From Fluviicola sp. (GTDB lineage Bacteria; Bacteroidota; Bacteroidia; Flavobacteriales_D; Crocinitomicaceae): a DNA stretch of 64,000 nt. The translations under genes were made by a program, and so were the position numbers. The stretch lies in the NCBI GenBank assembly GCA_017983675.1, contig JAGOAZ010000014.1, forward strand, positions 1 through 64,000, written 5' to 3'. Below are positions 26,562-34,836 of this stretch, piece by piece. How positions within the stretch are numbered: the first letter of the stretch is position 1; every line of letters begins with the position of its first letter. Below the pieces are notes generated by a model. It was not told where the DNA came from. It worked only from the letters and a program-made list of their open reading frames with translations, and searched no databases.

Positions 26562-27896
26562 ATGCACAAAAGATTACTTTTTATCGCATTATTAGCACAA
26601 ATAAGCTCTCATTTATTTGCGCAAGTTACGCCAATAAAAATTACGGAAGTTGCTAATAAATGGACCTTACTTGTTAACGATCAGCCCTATTACATCAATG
26701 GAGCAGGTGGTGAAACACACTTAGATGATTTGTTAGCAATTGGCGGAAATACTATTCGTACTTGGGGAATTGATAATGCACAAAGTGTTTTAGACGAAGC
26801 TCAACGAAAAGGGGTGAAAGTAATGCTTGGTTTGTGGGTGCAACATGAACGACACGGTTTTGATTATAACGATCAAGATGCCGTAAAAGCACAATTGGAT
26901 TTCTTTCGATCGGAAGTTAGAAAATATAAAAATCACCCGGCCTTATTGATTTGGTGTGTAGGAAATGAATACGAATTAGCATACTCAAACACGAAAGTTT
27001 GGGGAGCAGTGAATGATATCGCAAAAATGATTCACGAAGAAGATAAACTACACCCGACAGCTACTGTTACTGCAGGTACTTCAGATGAAAAATTGGCTTT
27101 TGTTCAACGTGTTTTAACGGATGTCGATATTTATGGAATAAATACCTACGGCGATATTGAAAATGTGAAATCGGTGCTCGATCGCGGAAATTACAAAGGT
27201 CCGTATATGATAACAGAGTGGGGACCTAACGGACATTGGGAATCGCCTAAAACTGCTTGGGGTTCATCAGTAGAACAAACAAGTACGCAAAAAACCGCAA
27301 GCTACAAAGAACGTTATGAAAAGTATATTCATGCGGACAGCGCACAGTGTATTGGTTCATTTGCCTTTTTATGGGGGCAAAAACAGGAATACACGAATAC
27401 ATGGTACGGTTTGTTTTACGAAAATGGAATGCCAACTGAAGCGATAGATGCTTTGTGTTTTAATTTCACTAAAAAATATCCAGAAAACCGAGCGCCAACA
27501 ATCGATTCGATTCTTTTTAACAAGTTGAATAATCACATTAACCATGTGGTTCAAAGCAACGAAATGATCAATTTAACGGTTATTGCGCGAGATTTAAATA
27601 ACGATAAATTGACGTATACGTGGGAATTGTTTCCGGAAAGTGAAGATTTGAAAATAGGGGGCGATGTTGAATCGAAACCACAACCAATCAAAAATAGAAT
27701 CAAAGGAAAATCTTCTGATAAAGTACAATTAAAAGCACCTGCAAAAGAAGGTCGTTACCGCGTTTTTGTATCTGTGACCGATGGAGTAAAAATGGCCTAT
27801 GCAAATGTTCCATTTTATGTGACTTACAATCCGCAGACAGCACAACCAAAAGTATCGCTTCAAACTACTGACTTAAAATCTTTTGAAAATGAATAA
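26562..27896 (+). CDS. Clan GH-A TIM-barrel glycoside hydrolase
   Basis: A 444-residue secreted glycosidase, first gene of a five-gene operon. After the signal peptide (to about residue 21) comes a TIM barrel (about 30-320). The retaining-enzyme residues are visible: the acid/base in WCVGNEYE (Asn135-Glu136) and the nucleophile Glu219 in ITEWGPN. A beta-sandwich domain follows (about 335-430), with an Asn/Asp-rich strand pattern DLNNDKLTYTWEL. The barrel resembles the GH2-type TIM barrel set used by Bacteroidota; GH158-like beta-1,3-glucanase is another possibility. The exact family and substrate need a profile search. The neighbours (GH16, GH3) point to a beta-glucan. Confidence 0.82.
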   Translation: MHKRLLFIALLAQISSHLFAQVTPIKITEVANKWTLLVNDQPYYINGAGGETHLDDLLAIGGNTIRTWGIDNAQSVLDEAQRKGVKVMLGLWVQHERHGFDYNDQDAVKAQLDFFRSEVRKYKNHPALLIWCVGNEYELAYSNTKVWGAVNDIAKMIHEEDKLHPTATVTAGTSDEKLAFVQRVLTDVDIYGINTYGDIENVKSVLDRGNYKGPYMITEWGPNGHWESPKTAWGSSVEQTSTQKTASYKERYEKYIHADSAQCIGSFAFLWGQKQEYTNTWYGLFYENGMPTEAIDALCFNFTKKYPENRAPTIDSILFNKLNNHINHVVQSNEMINLTVIARDLNNDKLTYTWELFPESEDLKIGGDVESKPQPIKNRIKGKSSDKVQLKAPAKEGRYRVFVSVTDGVKMAYANVPFYVTYNPQTAQPKVSLQTTDLKSFENE

Positions 27897-29745
27897 AAAC
27901 AAACGTATTCATTTACTCGCTCTGATGTGTGTCTTTTCAACGATTGTTTCTGCGCAGACAATGTTGAAAAAAGATACGACACTAAAAGCTGGTAGTGGAC
28001 TTTTTCCTAAAACGAAAAGTGATGCGCTCGATAAGATTTCGATAGGTGGCTATTATCGTTTTATTGGGAATTACTCCGAAATGCAATCACAATATGCAGA
28101 GTTTGCAAACGGACCTTCCAAACGTGTTTTTTTAGGGGATGACAGCCAAATTCCACAATTGATGCTCCAGATTTCTGGTAAACCATCTGTGAAAACTTCT
28201 TTTGGAACCGATTTGTTTTTGTGGACGCCTTTGACGGGAAGTCAATTGGATTATGCCAAAGGGTTGAATCTAGGAGTGAATTTATATGGAAGTCACACAA
28301 CAGACAACGGAACGTTTTCCCTAAAAACAGGAGGAATACATTGGTATGCATTGAGTCCATTGACGTTTGGAACAAATACAGGATATAACCGATTTAGTAT
28401 TTTCGAACGTAATCCTTGGGATCCAAACACACCAAACGTACAACACCGATATAATAAATTTTATAGTGACGGAGCATTGAGTCAAGATGTACGTTGGGGA
28501 CAACAAGCATTTCATGGAATGATTATCGATGGAGTTCGTTTGCCACATGATCTTTCGTTTGCATTGATGTATGGTAAAACCCAATTTAATGGGGGTTATT
28601 TTACGACACCGAATAACTCAACAGGAGGAAAGTTTCGAAAAGATTTTGGAAATCAGTTTGTTAGCTTCAATTTCTTTAACGGAAAAACATATGCTGATAG
28701 TTTAGCCAAACAAGCAATTACAACAGAAATCTACACGACTGAAGTTGATTTAACAAGCGACGGTTTTCACTTGAAAGGTGAATTTGGGATGGGGAAATAT
28801 GCTAGTCCAAATACACCAAAAAATAATTGGGGAGAAGCAATTAACTTGAAACTTTCGCTGCCAATCAAGGTCACACGGATTCCGATTGAATTACACTATT
28901 ACCAAATTAGTCCAAAAGTCATTAACAACAATGGCGTGTTTTGGAATACTGCCGTATTAGAATACAATCAGAACGTTACAGGAACCGGAGCGGCAGGCAG
29001 TCAAACATTATTATTCCCGTTTGCTAGTTCTGTTTTGCAAATAGGGCAAATGACAAACAACAGAAAAGGATTGGAAATCAATTCAGATTTTGCTGTGAGA
29101 AAAGTGAAATTCAGTGTCGGATATAGCATGAATCAAGAAATGACGGCGATTACAAACAAAATTGCTTTCTCTCATCCAGCTAACAATTTAGCACTTTCTC
29201 GTTTTTGGCGCTGGGGCTTCCCTGCAAATGTAGGTCCTTACGGAAATTTAAATAAAGTCTACCGAGGTGTATTTGAAACGATTGAAATAACAGATTCATT
29301 AAGTGTGAAAGGGTTTAACAGTTTGGAAATTAGCGCGAAATTAAAAACGAGTTTATTCCGCAAAGAGCTTTATTTCTTCTACTTGGGAGCATTCAGTTCT
29401 GTTCAAAAAGGGTTCTCTACCTTGCCGAATTACAACAAAACAGCTTATCTTCAAACGTATTACAACCAATTGGAAGCCTATTATCATTTTTCTGAAAAAT
29501 GGGTGTTTACCAATTATGTTGGGGTTGACCGAATTATTGCAAATAATGCAACAAAATTGAATACCACAACGCAACGACCAAAAGATCAAACTGGAATTAG
29601 TTTTGCTACTGGTTTTGATTATTATATCAATAAAAACACTGGATTGTACATCAGACAGCGTTGGTTTACGAATAGCGATAAAAACTTCAGTTTGGATCGT
29701 TACAAAGGAATGGAAACGACTGTTGAACTAAAAATATATTTTTAA
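27889..29745 (+). CDS. Outer-membrane beta-barrel of unknown family, barrel 1
   Basis: A 618-residue exported protein, not a recognised family. The signal peptide ends near IVSAQ. Dense alternating hydrophobic/aromatic strands and a C-terminus ending in the aromatic-rich VELKIYF are typical of outer-membrane barrels. There is no TonB box, plug or carboxypeptidase-like domain, so it is not a TonB receptor. A TTG lies 6 bases upstream in frame; I prefer the ATG, which overlaps the end of the glycosidase gene by 8 bp and implies translational coupling. Its position between a glycosidase and glycan-binding proteins suggests glycan binding or passage. The length is large for a classical porin. Confidence 0.75.
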   Translation: MNKNKRIHLLALMCVFSTIVSAQTMLKKDTTLKAGSGLFPKTKSDALDKISIGGYYRFIGNYSEMQSQYAEFANGPSKRVFLGDDSQIPQLMLQISGKPSVKTSFGTDLFLWTPLTGSQLDYAKGLNLGVNLYGSHTTDNGTFSLKTGGIHWYALSPLTFGTNTGYNRFSIFERNPWDPNTPNVQHRYNKFYSDGALSQDVRWGQQAFHGMIIDGVRLPHDLSFALMYGKTQFNGGYFTTPNNSTGGKFRKDFGNQFVSFNFFNGKTYADSLAKQAITTEIYTTEVDLTSDGFHLKGEFGMGKYASPNTPKNNWGEAINLKLSLPIKVTRIPIELHYYQISPKVINNNGVFWNTAVLEYNQNVTGTGAAGSQTLLFPFASSVLQIGQMTNNRKGLEINSDFAVRKVKFSVGYSMNQEMTAITNKIAFSHPANNLALSRFWRWGFPANVGPYGNLNKVYRGVFETIEITDSLSVKGFNSLEISAKLKTSLFRKELYFFYLGAFSSVQKGFSTLPNYNKTAYLQTYYNQLEAYYHFSEKWVFTNYVGVDRIIANNATKLNTTTQRPKDQTGISFATGFDYYINKNTGLYIRQRWFTNSDKNFSLDRYKGMETTVELKIYF

Positions 29746-29747
29746 AG

Positions 29748-31466
29748 ATGAAAAATAGAACGTATTATCAAATAATCGGAATAGTTACCTTATTCAATTC
29801 TTTTTTGTCGGTTGGTCAAACAACTACTAAAAAGGTTGAATTTGTTGGCGCAGCTCGTTCAGAAATGTCACAGTTGGGACTTTCAACTGCTCCAGCAGCA
29901 AATGACACGATTACTCCTGGAAAAATTTCGAGTGGATATGCGCTGATAGATTTAGGCGTTAAAATCACACCAAATAACAGTACTGAAATTTTAGGAATGA
30001 TTCGTATCAATAACGCATTTGGTGGTTTTTGGGGTTCTGGTGTAACCTTTGATGTTCGTCAATTGTACGTGAGAGGTGTGGTTGCAAATGCTTTCCGATA
30101 CCAAATTGGAAACATTGATTATAAATTATCTCCTTTTACTTGTTTTAACCACGATGCTGACCGTTTGATTCCAGTTACGGGAGTTCAGAAAGTGAAACAA
30201 GACATCGTTGATTATGAAACTTTTCATACCAAAAACAATACGTGGCGACAACAAGGTGCAGCAGTTGATTTTGGACTGAATTTTTCAAAATTTGTTGAGT
30301 CAATAAAATTCAACGGTTTTATCATGCGTTTGAATCCGAGTAATTTGGCAAATGTTTTTGAGCGTTTTTATGGCGGAGGAAATATGATTGTAACGCAAAG
30401 CAAGTATTTTTCAGTTGGAATTAATCATGCGAGCGCGTTTGATTTAATCGGATCAGCAACAGCAAATCAAGCCTACAGAAATAATGTTTCAACGGTTACT
30501 TATCAGTTAAATGGTGCAACTAAAAAGTGGAAAGCACAATTCGCTGGTGAAACTGGAATTTCGTCTTCGTTTTATACCAATACAACTGAAAACAGTATTT
30601 CTGACTTTTTTGTCGACGGAAAATTATCCATTGCGCACAAACCAACAAAATTACGTGCTTATGTAGGTTATTTAAATGTAGGTGCAGATTTCAGAAGTAT
30701 TGGAGCACAATCGCGTCGCGTTGATTTTTCACGCCAAAACACCGTTTATGAACGCTATACAAACGATCAAGTTGTGCGACCGTTGTCCACATACGACTTG
30801 TTTCAAAACAATGTGTTGTACAATAATTCAATTGCACCAGGTTTAGCAAAACACAATGTTGCCTACAACAATGTGTTGCCGTACGGAAAAGCAACATTTA
30901 ATCGCAAAGGGTTTTATTCATCTTTAGGTTTTACCGATTCAACAGGGATTTTAACTGCGCAAGTAGACGCATACTTTTTATCAGAAATACGCGGACAAGG
31001 AACGTTGAGCTTACGTAAATTTGCCTTAGTGAAAGGTGCTACCAGTTTCAACCTACATAAATTATTGAAATGGAAAAAAGATATTGTTCTTTCTGCAGGC
31101 GCAGCTTTCCAGGAAACAACACGTTCGAGCGATTTTGTTTTTGAACGCATTCAATTGTCGTCTTTGCTTTACAATGCTGGGATAGATTTTGAGTTTGCTG
31201 ATCAGTTTCACGTAATGTTGGGAATCAATAGTTTCCAAGTCAAAGGAAATGAATCAATTGCTGATCGCGATGAAAACGATGTAGTTGTTAATTTTAACGA
31301 ACTTCATTTAAACGGAAACGAACGTATTTACTCAACAGGTGTTAAATACGATTTCTCTGATAAAATATTTTTAACGGCAATGGTTGATTGGTTTGATTTT
31401 GATTACCAAGATACAACGCCTTACAAAATGAATCAATTTATGATTATTTACTCAATGAAATTTTAA
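29748..31466 (+). CDS. Outer-membrane beta-barrel of unknown family, barrel 2
   Basis: A 572-residue exported protein, two bases after barrel 1. The signal peptide ends near LSVGQ. The remainder is strand-rich, with periodic aromatic residues and a C-terminal MNQFMIIYSMKF that ends in Phe, as barrels inserted by the BAM complex do. Early motifs such as FDVRQLYVRGVVANAFRYQ and a later FHVMLGINSFQVKG look like successive transmembrane hairpins. No plug domain is present. It does not look like a close duplicate of barrel 1. Together they could form an uptake or surface-display apparatus; the family is unrecognised. Confidence 0.75.
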   Translation: MKNRTYYQIIGIVTLFNSFLSVGQTTTKKVEFVGAARSEMSQLGLSTAPAANDTITPGKISSGYALIDLGVKITPNNSTEILGMIRINNAFGGFWGSGVTFDVRQLYVRGVVANAFRYQIGNIDYKLSPFTCFNHDADRLIPVTGVQKVKQDIVDYETFHTKNNTWRQQGAAVDFGLNFSKFVESIKFNGFIMRLNPSNLANVFERFYGGGNMIVTQSKYFSVGINHASAFDLIGSATANQAYRNNVSTVTYQLNGATKKWKAQFAGETGISSSFYTNTTENSISDFFVDGKLSIAHKPTKLRAYVGYLNVGADFRSIGAQSRRVDFSRQNTVYERYTNDQVVRPLSTYDLFQNNVLYNNSIAPGLAKHNVAYNNVLPYGKATFNRKGFYSSLGFTDSTGILTAQVDAYFLSEIRGQGTLSLRKFALVKGATSFNLHKLLKWKKDIVLSAGAAFQETTRSSDFVFERIQLSSLLYNAGIDFEFADQFHVMLGINSFQVKGNESIADRDENDVVVNFNELHLNGNERIYSTGVKYDFSDKIFLTAMVDWFDFDYQDTTPYKMNQFMIIYSMKF

Positions 31467-31469
31467 GCC

Positions 31470-32477
31470 ATGAAAAGAATAATTATCTCATTTACCGCAC
31501 TTTTTTTAGTGCTTGTTACAAGTTGTAGAAAAGACGAAAAAGACAAGTTTGATGGACCTTCATTAGCAGAAAACTACGGAAAATTTGCCATTATTGACTC
31601 GTTGGCTGCCAGCCGTGATTCAGTCGATTTCAGTGCAGGGGAAACAGTATATTTTACTGCTGCTGTGAACAAAACAATCAACTGGAAAATTCAAATTACA
31701 GGAATGTCTTCTGGTGCTGTAAAGGAAATTACAGGTTTAGGAAAAGATATTACATTGAATGAAGCAACATGGAACGGTTCAATCACGCAATTTCCAATGT
31801 TCAAATCTGAATGGTGTAGCGTTCAATTAACGTTTACAGGAGAAGATGACACCTTGAACACAATGGTAAAGGTAATTCAACCAAAAGTAAATCAAGGATA
31901 CGTTATTGCTGATTTTGAGAATGGATTTAATAGCGGATGGGGTTCGTTTATTCAATCAGGAGCAAATATGGATTTTCAAATCCACACAGATAATTTTTCG
32001 CCTCAAGCAGGATCTTATTTGAACATGGCAGGAACTGTCAATTGGGATTGGTTAATTGGTATGGTGAACTTCAAAGCGAGTGCAGATGGCCATGTTGTTT
32101 ATCCTTTATCGTCTAATCCAAATAACTTGTATTTTAATGCAATGGTCTATGGAGAACCGGGATTAATTAATTCGTTGGTTTTGTTCCGTTTTCAAGAAGA
32201 TGAAAATGCAGATGGAACGTTCACCGCTGCAAGTGAAGATGAATATGCTCATCAAATAACTGTTAACTGGGTAGGATGGAAGTTGATTTCCATCAAATAT
32301 GCTGATATCGTATCACTTGTAAACGGAAGTCCGGTATTGCCAAATGGAAATCAAACGCACAACCCGGATAAAATTAAACAAGTCGACATGTTGCATTTAG
32401 CAAATCCAGCTTCAGGTTTTGCTTCAGCGAAATTAGATTACATCATTTTCACAGAAAACGGACCTTTAGCGCCATGA
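31470..32477 (+). CDS. Lipoprotein with probable glycan-binding jelly-roll domain
   Basis: A 335-residue lipoprotein. The lipobox LVTSC puts the acylated cysteine at residue 19, and the following RKDEKD-type charged stretch resembles surface-export signals in this phylum. A beta-sandwich near 30-140 is followed by a second domain (about 145-330) that opens GYVIADFENGFNSGWGSF, similar to galactose-binding-like/CBM11-type modules which begin with a DFEN or DFE motif. It lies between barrel 2 and the CBM9-like gene, overlapping the latter by 4 bp. I infer a surface glycan-binding protein; it is not SusD-like (no TPR helices). Confidence 0.72.
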   Translation: MKRIIISFTALFLVLVTSCRKDEKDKFDGPSLAENYGKFAIIDSLAASRDSVDFSAGETVYFTAAVNKTINWKIQITGMSSGAVKEITGLGKDITLNEATWNGSITQFPMFKSEWCSVQLTFTGEDDTLNTMVKVIQPKVNQGYVIADFENGFNSGWGSFIQSGANMDFQIHTDNFSPQAGSYLNMAGTVNWDWLIGMVNFKASADGHVVYPLSSNPNNLYFNAMVYGEPGLINSLVLFRFQEDENADGTFTAASEDEYAHQITVNWVGWKLISIKYADIVSLVNGSPVLPNGNQTHNPDKIKQVDMLHLANPASGFASAKLDYIIFTENGPLAP

Positions 32478-33775
32478 TTTTCGATAAAAAATTAGCTTCA
32501 ATTTTTCTTGTCTGTGCAGCTTTTTCGGGAAGTTACGCTCAAGATACAATCACGCGTGGTAAAGTACGGGAAATTGAACCTGTTACCATTTATGGAAAAA
32601 AGAAAAATCAATTTGAAAAAATTGGTTTGTACGATGGCAGCGAAAAAAAAATCAAAAAAAGCATCAGAGATTTTTCGTCCTTAGAAATTTTTAATGACCG
32701 TAACTCCGATGAGGTTTGGGTAACCCCAAACAAAGCCTGTATCGCGATTAATTTCACCGATTCCTTACCTGCGTCTGGAAATTTGGGACTTCATTTGAAA
32801 TGGGACAAAATCAAAGGCGGTTGTAACTGGATAGGTTTAGGATTTGGTTGGGATTATTGGGATGCAAAAGACATTTCATCCATTGTCGATACTGCAGCGA
32901 TTCAATTTTCAGTGCGCTCCAGAAAAGGTATATTAACTAATTTACCTTTGGCATTTTGTTTAGAAGATTACAGCGACAAACAAGCATGGGTAGGGTTTAC
33001 CAAACCATTTTTAGTAACGGAAACGATTACTTCAGAATGGACGAAAGTGGTTATTCCGCTTTCGTTGTTTCCTTTCGAAGAAATGGATTTTGATTTAGCT
33101 TCTGTAAAGCAATTCCTGATACAATTTGAGGGCGCTGGAAACATCGATATTGATAACATCGAGTTCATTCCTTTTTCTGGTAAAGAGAGAAAATCTGCAA
33201 CTGCTACGAAACAAAATTCGTCAGTTGTCATTAACGGAAAAATAGATGCAAATGAATGGCAAAATGTTCCAAAAAACACCATTAGTCCTGGAAATACGTT
33301 TGCTGTTCAGTATTCCAAAGACCAACTTGTTTTCTTGTTTCAATTATCCGATTCAACGCCATTTGTGAATGAAGCAAGTAATGAAAACACATGGGATGGT
33401 GATGCAATTGAAATTGCTTTTGGTGCCAATCATTTGGCAAATAAAAAGCGCAAATTTTATTTGTTATCTGACTTGCAATACGGATTAAAACTAGGTGATC
33501 AACCTTTAGTTTGGAATTTCAAAACACAAACGGTAGTTGCAAATGCTCAACTAAGTGTTCAACAAACACCTACAGGTTTAATTGTTGAGTGTGCATTGCC
33601 GATTTCAGTGGCTAATTTATCGCTGTTGAGCGGTCAAACGCATGGTTTTGAAGTGGCAATTGATCAAAGTGGTAGCAACAAAAAACGTGTAAATCAAGTA
33701 CGTTGGAACAGTTCATCAAGTGAAGGATTTCATTTAAACCCTTCACTTTGGGGAGAACTGGAATTAGTTCCCTAA
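32474..33775 (+). CDS. Secreted two-domain carbohydrate-binding protein (CBM9-like C-terminus)
   Basis: A 433-residue exported protein with a signal peptide ending near GSYAQ. The N-terminal domain (about 50-235) is a galactose-binding-like sandwich with the typical ending IDIDNIEFIPF. The C-terminal domain (about 245-433) begins VINGKIDANEWQNVP and contains TWDGDAIEIAFG, a pattern of CBM9/DOMON-like domains where the tryptophan and acidic residues contact sugar. No catalytic residues are visible. It is the last gene of the operon, starting inside the previous stop codon (ATGA). It ends 12 bp inside the convergent GH16 gene. Confidence 0.75.
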   Translation: MIFDKKLASIFLVCAAFSGSYAQDTITRGKVREIEPVTIYGKKKNQFEKIGLYDGSEKKIKKSIRDFSSLEIFNDRNSDEVWVTPNKACIAINFTDSLPASGNLGLHLKWDKIKGGCNWIGLGFGWDYWDAKDISSIVDTAAIQFSVRSRKGILTNLPLAFCLEDYSDKQAWVGFTKPFLVTETITSEWTKVVIPLSLFPFEEMDFDLASVKQFLIQFEGAGNIDIDNIEFIPFSGKERKSATATKQNSSVVINGKIDANEWQNVPKNTISPGNTFAVQYSKDQLVFLFQLSDSTPFVNEASNENTWDGDAIEIAFGANHLANKKRKFYLLSDLQYGLKLGDQPLVWNFKTQTVVANAQLSVQQTPTGLIVECALPISVANLSLLSGQTHGFEVAIDQSGSNKKRVNQVRWNSSSSEGFHLNPSLWGELELVP

Positions 33776-34774
33776 TTTGATGAAACTATTGCGTTGAATA
33801 CTTCCGTTTTCAAATTCAACTACTAACGAATAGTGTCCGTCAGCTATATTGCTTGTGTTCAGTAAATTTCCTGTTATTGGTAATTCAAACGTGTTACCAT
33901 CTAATGAATAACAAGTTGCTTTCGTAGGATAATTATTGTTTTTGATCGCTATTTGAAGCGCGTTTGTTGCTGGATTTGGACTGAAATCAAGTAACTCAAT
34001 GTCATTTTCGCTAACACCAATAACTGATTGATCCACGTATACACGCACATAATCTACCAACATTTGAGATGGGAAAGGTGTACTTGCAAGTGGAGGTCCA
34101 GGCCAATTTCCACCAACTGCTAAATTCAATAAGATGAAAAAAGGTAAATGAAATTCTTCTTTGTTTCCATTACCGTTTGTAATTGTTGCTTGGTAATAAG
34201 GAACATTATCCATCAACCAAATCATTTCTTGATCGTTCCAAATAAGAGCGTATTGGTGATATTCAGCTGGATTACAACCAATTTCTTCGCCATGGTAACG
34301 GTGTCCGATACTGTCAAAATGATATGTTCCGTAGATTTTCGCTTCGTTGTTAATGTGTTCCATGACATCAATTTCCCCACATTTTGGCCATGAAATAGCA
34401 TCAATATTCGATCCTAACATCCAGAAAGCTGGCCACAAACCTTGTCCCATAGGTACTTTTATGCGTGCTTCAATTCTTCCATATCTGAAGTCAAATTTAT
34501 TCTTAGTAATCAACCGAGCAGATGTGTATTGATTTGGACCAAATGGTTCTTTTTTAGCAGTAATTACTAATTGCCCATTAACGAGTTGACTGTTATTGGT
34601 TGTGCCTGTGTAATATTGAAATTCATTATTACCCCAACCACTACCACCAATTTCACGTGTCCATTTTGTGGTATCAAGTAGTGCAGATTCAAATTCATCG
34701 TGCCAATAAAGTGACCATTGACTTTGTGCAGAAAATGCAACCGAAAGCATTAATAATATAAAGAGAGTTTTCAT
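33764..34774 (-). CDS. GH16 endo-beta-glucanase with T9SS tail
   Basis: A secreted 336-residue glycoside hydrolase. The catalytic motif GEIDVMEH supplies the nucleophile Glu134, Asp136 and acid/base Glu139; the intervening residue makes it the EIDxxE form of laminarinases and related beta-1,3(4)-glucanases. Substrate-cleft motifs WHDEF, GLWPAFWML and LNLAVGGNWPG match this group. A Type IX secretion tail starts at FSPNPATNAL (about residue 264). The gene follows the three-repeat protein gene across an intrinsic terminator, so its expression may depend on read-through. GH16 also contains agarases and carrageenases, but those have other motif surroundings; a beta-1,3-glucan is the likeliest substrate. 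Confidence 0.92.
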   Translation of the reverse strand: MKTLFILLMLSVAFSAQSQWSLYWHDEFESALLDTTKWTREIGGSGWGNNEFQYYTGTTNNSQLVNGQLVITAKKEPFGPNQYTSARLITKNKFDFRYGRIEARIKVPMGQGLWPAFWMLGSNIDAISWPKCGEIDVMEHINNEAKIYGTYHFDSIGHRYHGEEIGCNPAEYHQYALIWNDQEMIWLMDNVPYYQATITNGNGNKEEFHLPFFILLNLAVGGNWPGPPLASTPFPSQMLVDYVRVYVDQSVIGVSENDIELLDFSPNPATNALQIAIKNNNYPTKATCYSLDGNTFELPITGNLLNTSNIADGHYSLVVEFENGSIQRNSFIKLGN

Positions 34775-34784
34775 GATATGGTAT

Positions 34785-34811
34785 AAAAAAGGGAGGCTCA
34801 GAAAGCCCCCC
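34785..34811 (-). terminator. Intrinsic terminator between repeat-protein and GH16 genes
   Basis: On the minus strand GGGGGGCT pairs with AGCCTCCC (8 bp including one G-U), loop of 5, followed by six T residues. The T-run ends about 15 bases before the GH16 ATG, leaving no room for a separate promoter, so the hairpin probably attenuates GH16 relative to the upstream gene. Confidence 0.75.
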
Positions 34812-34836
34812 TAAATAAAAAACGATTAATCTGAAC

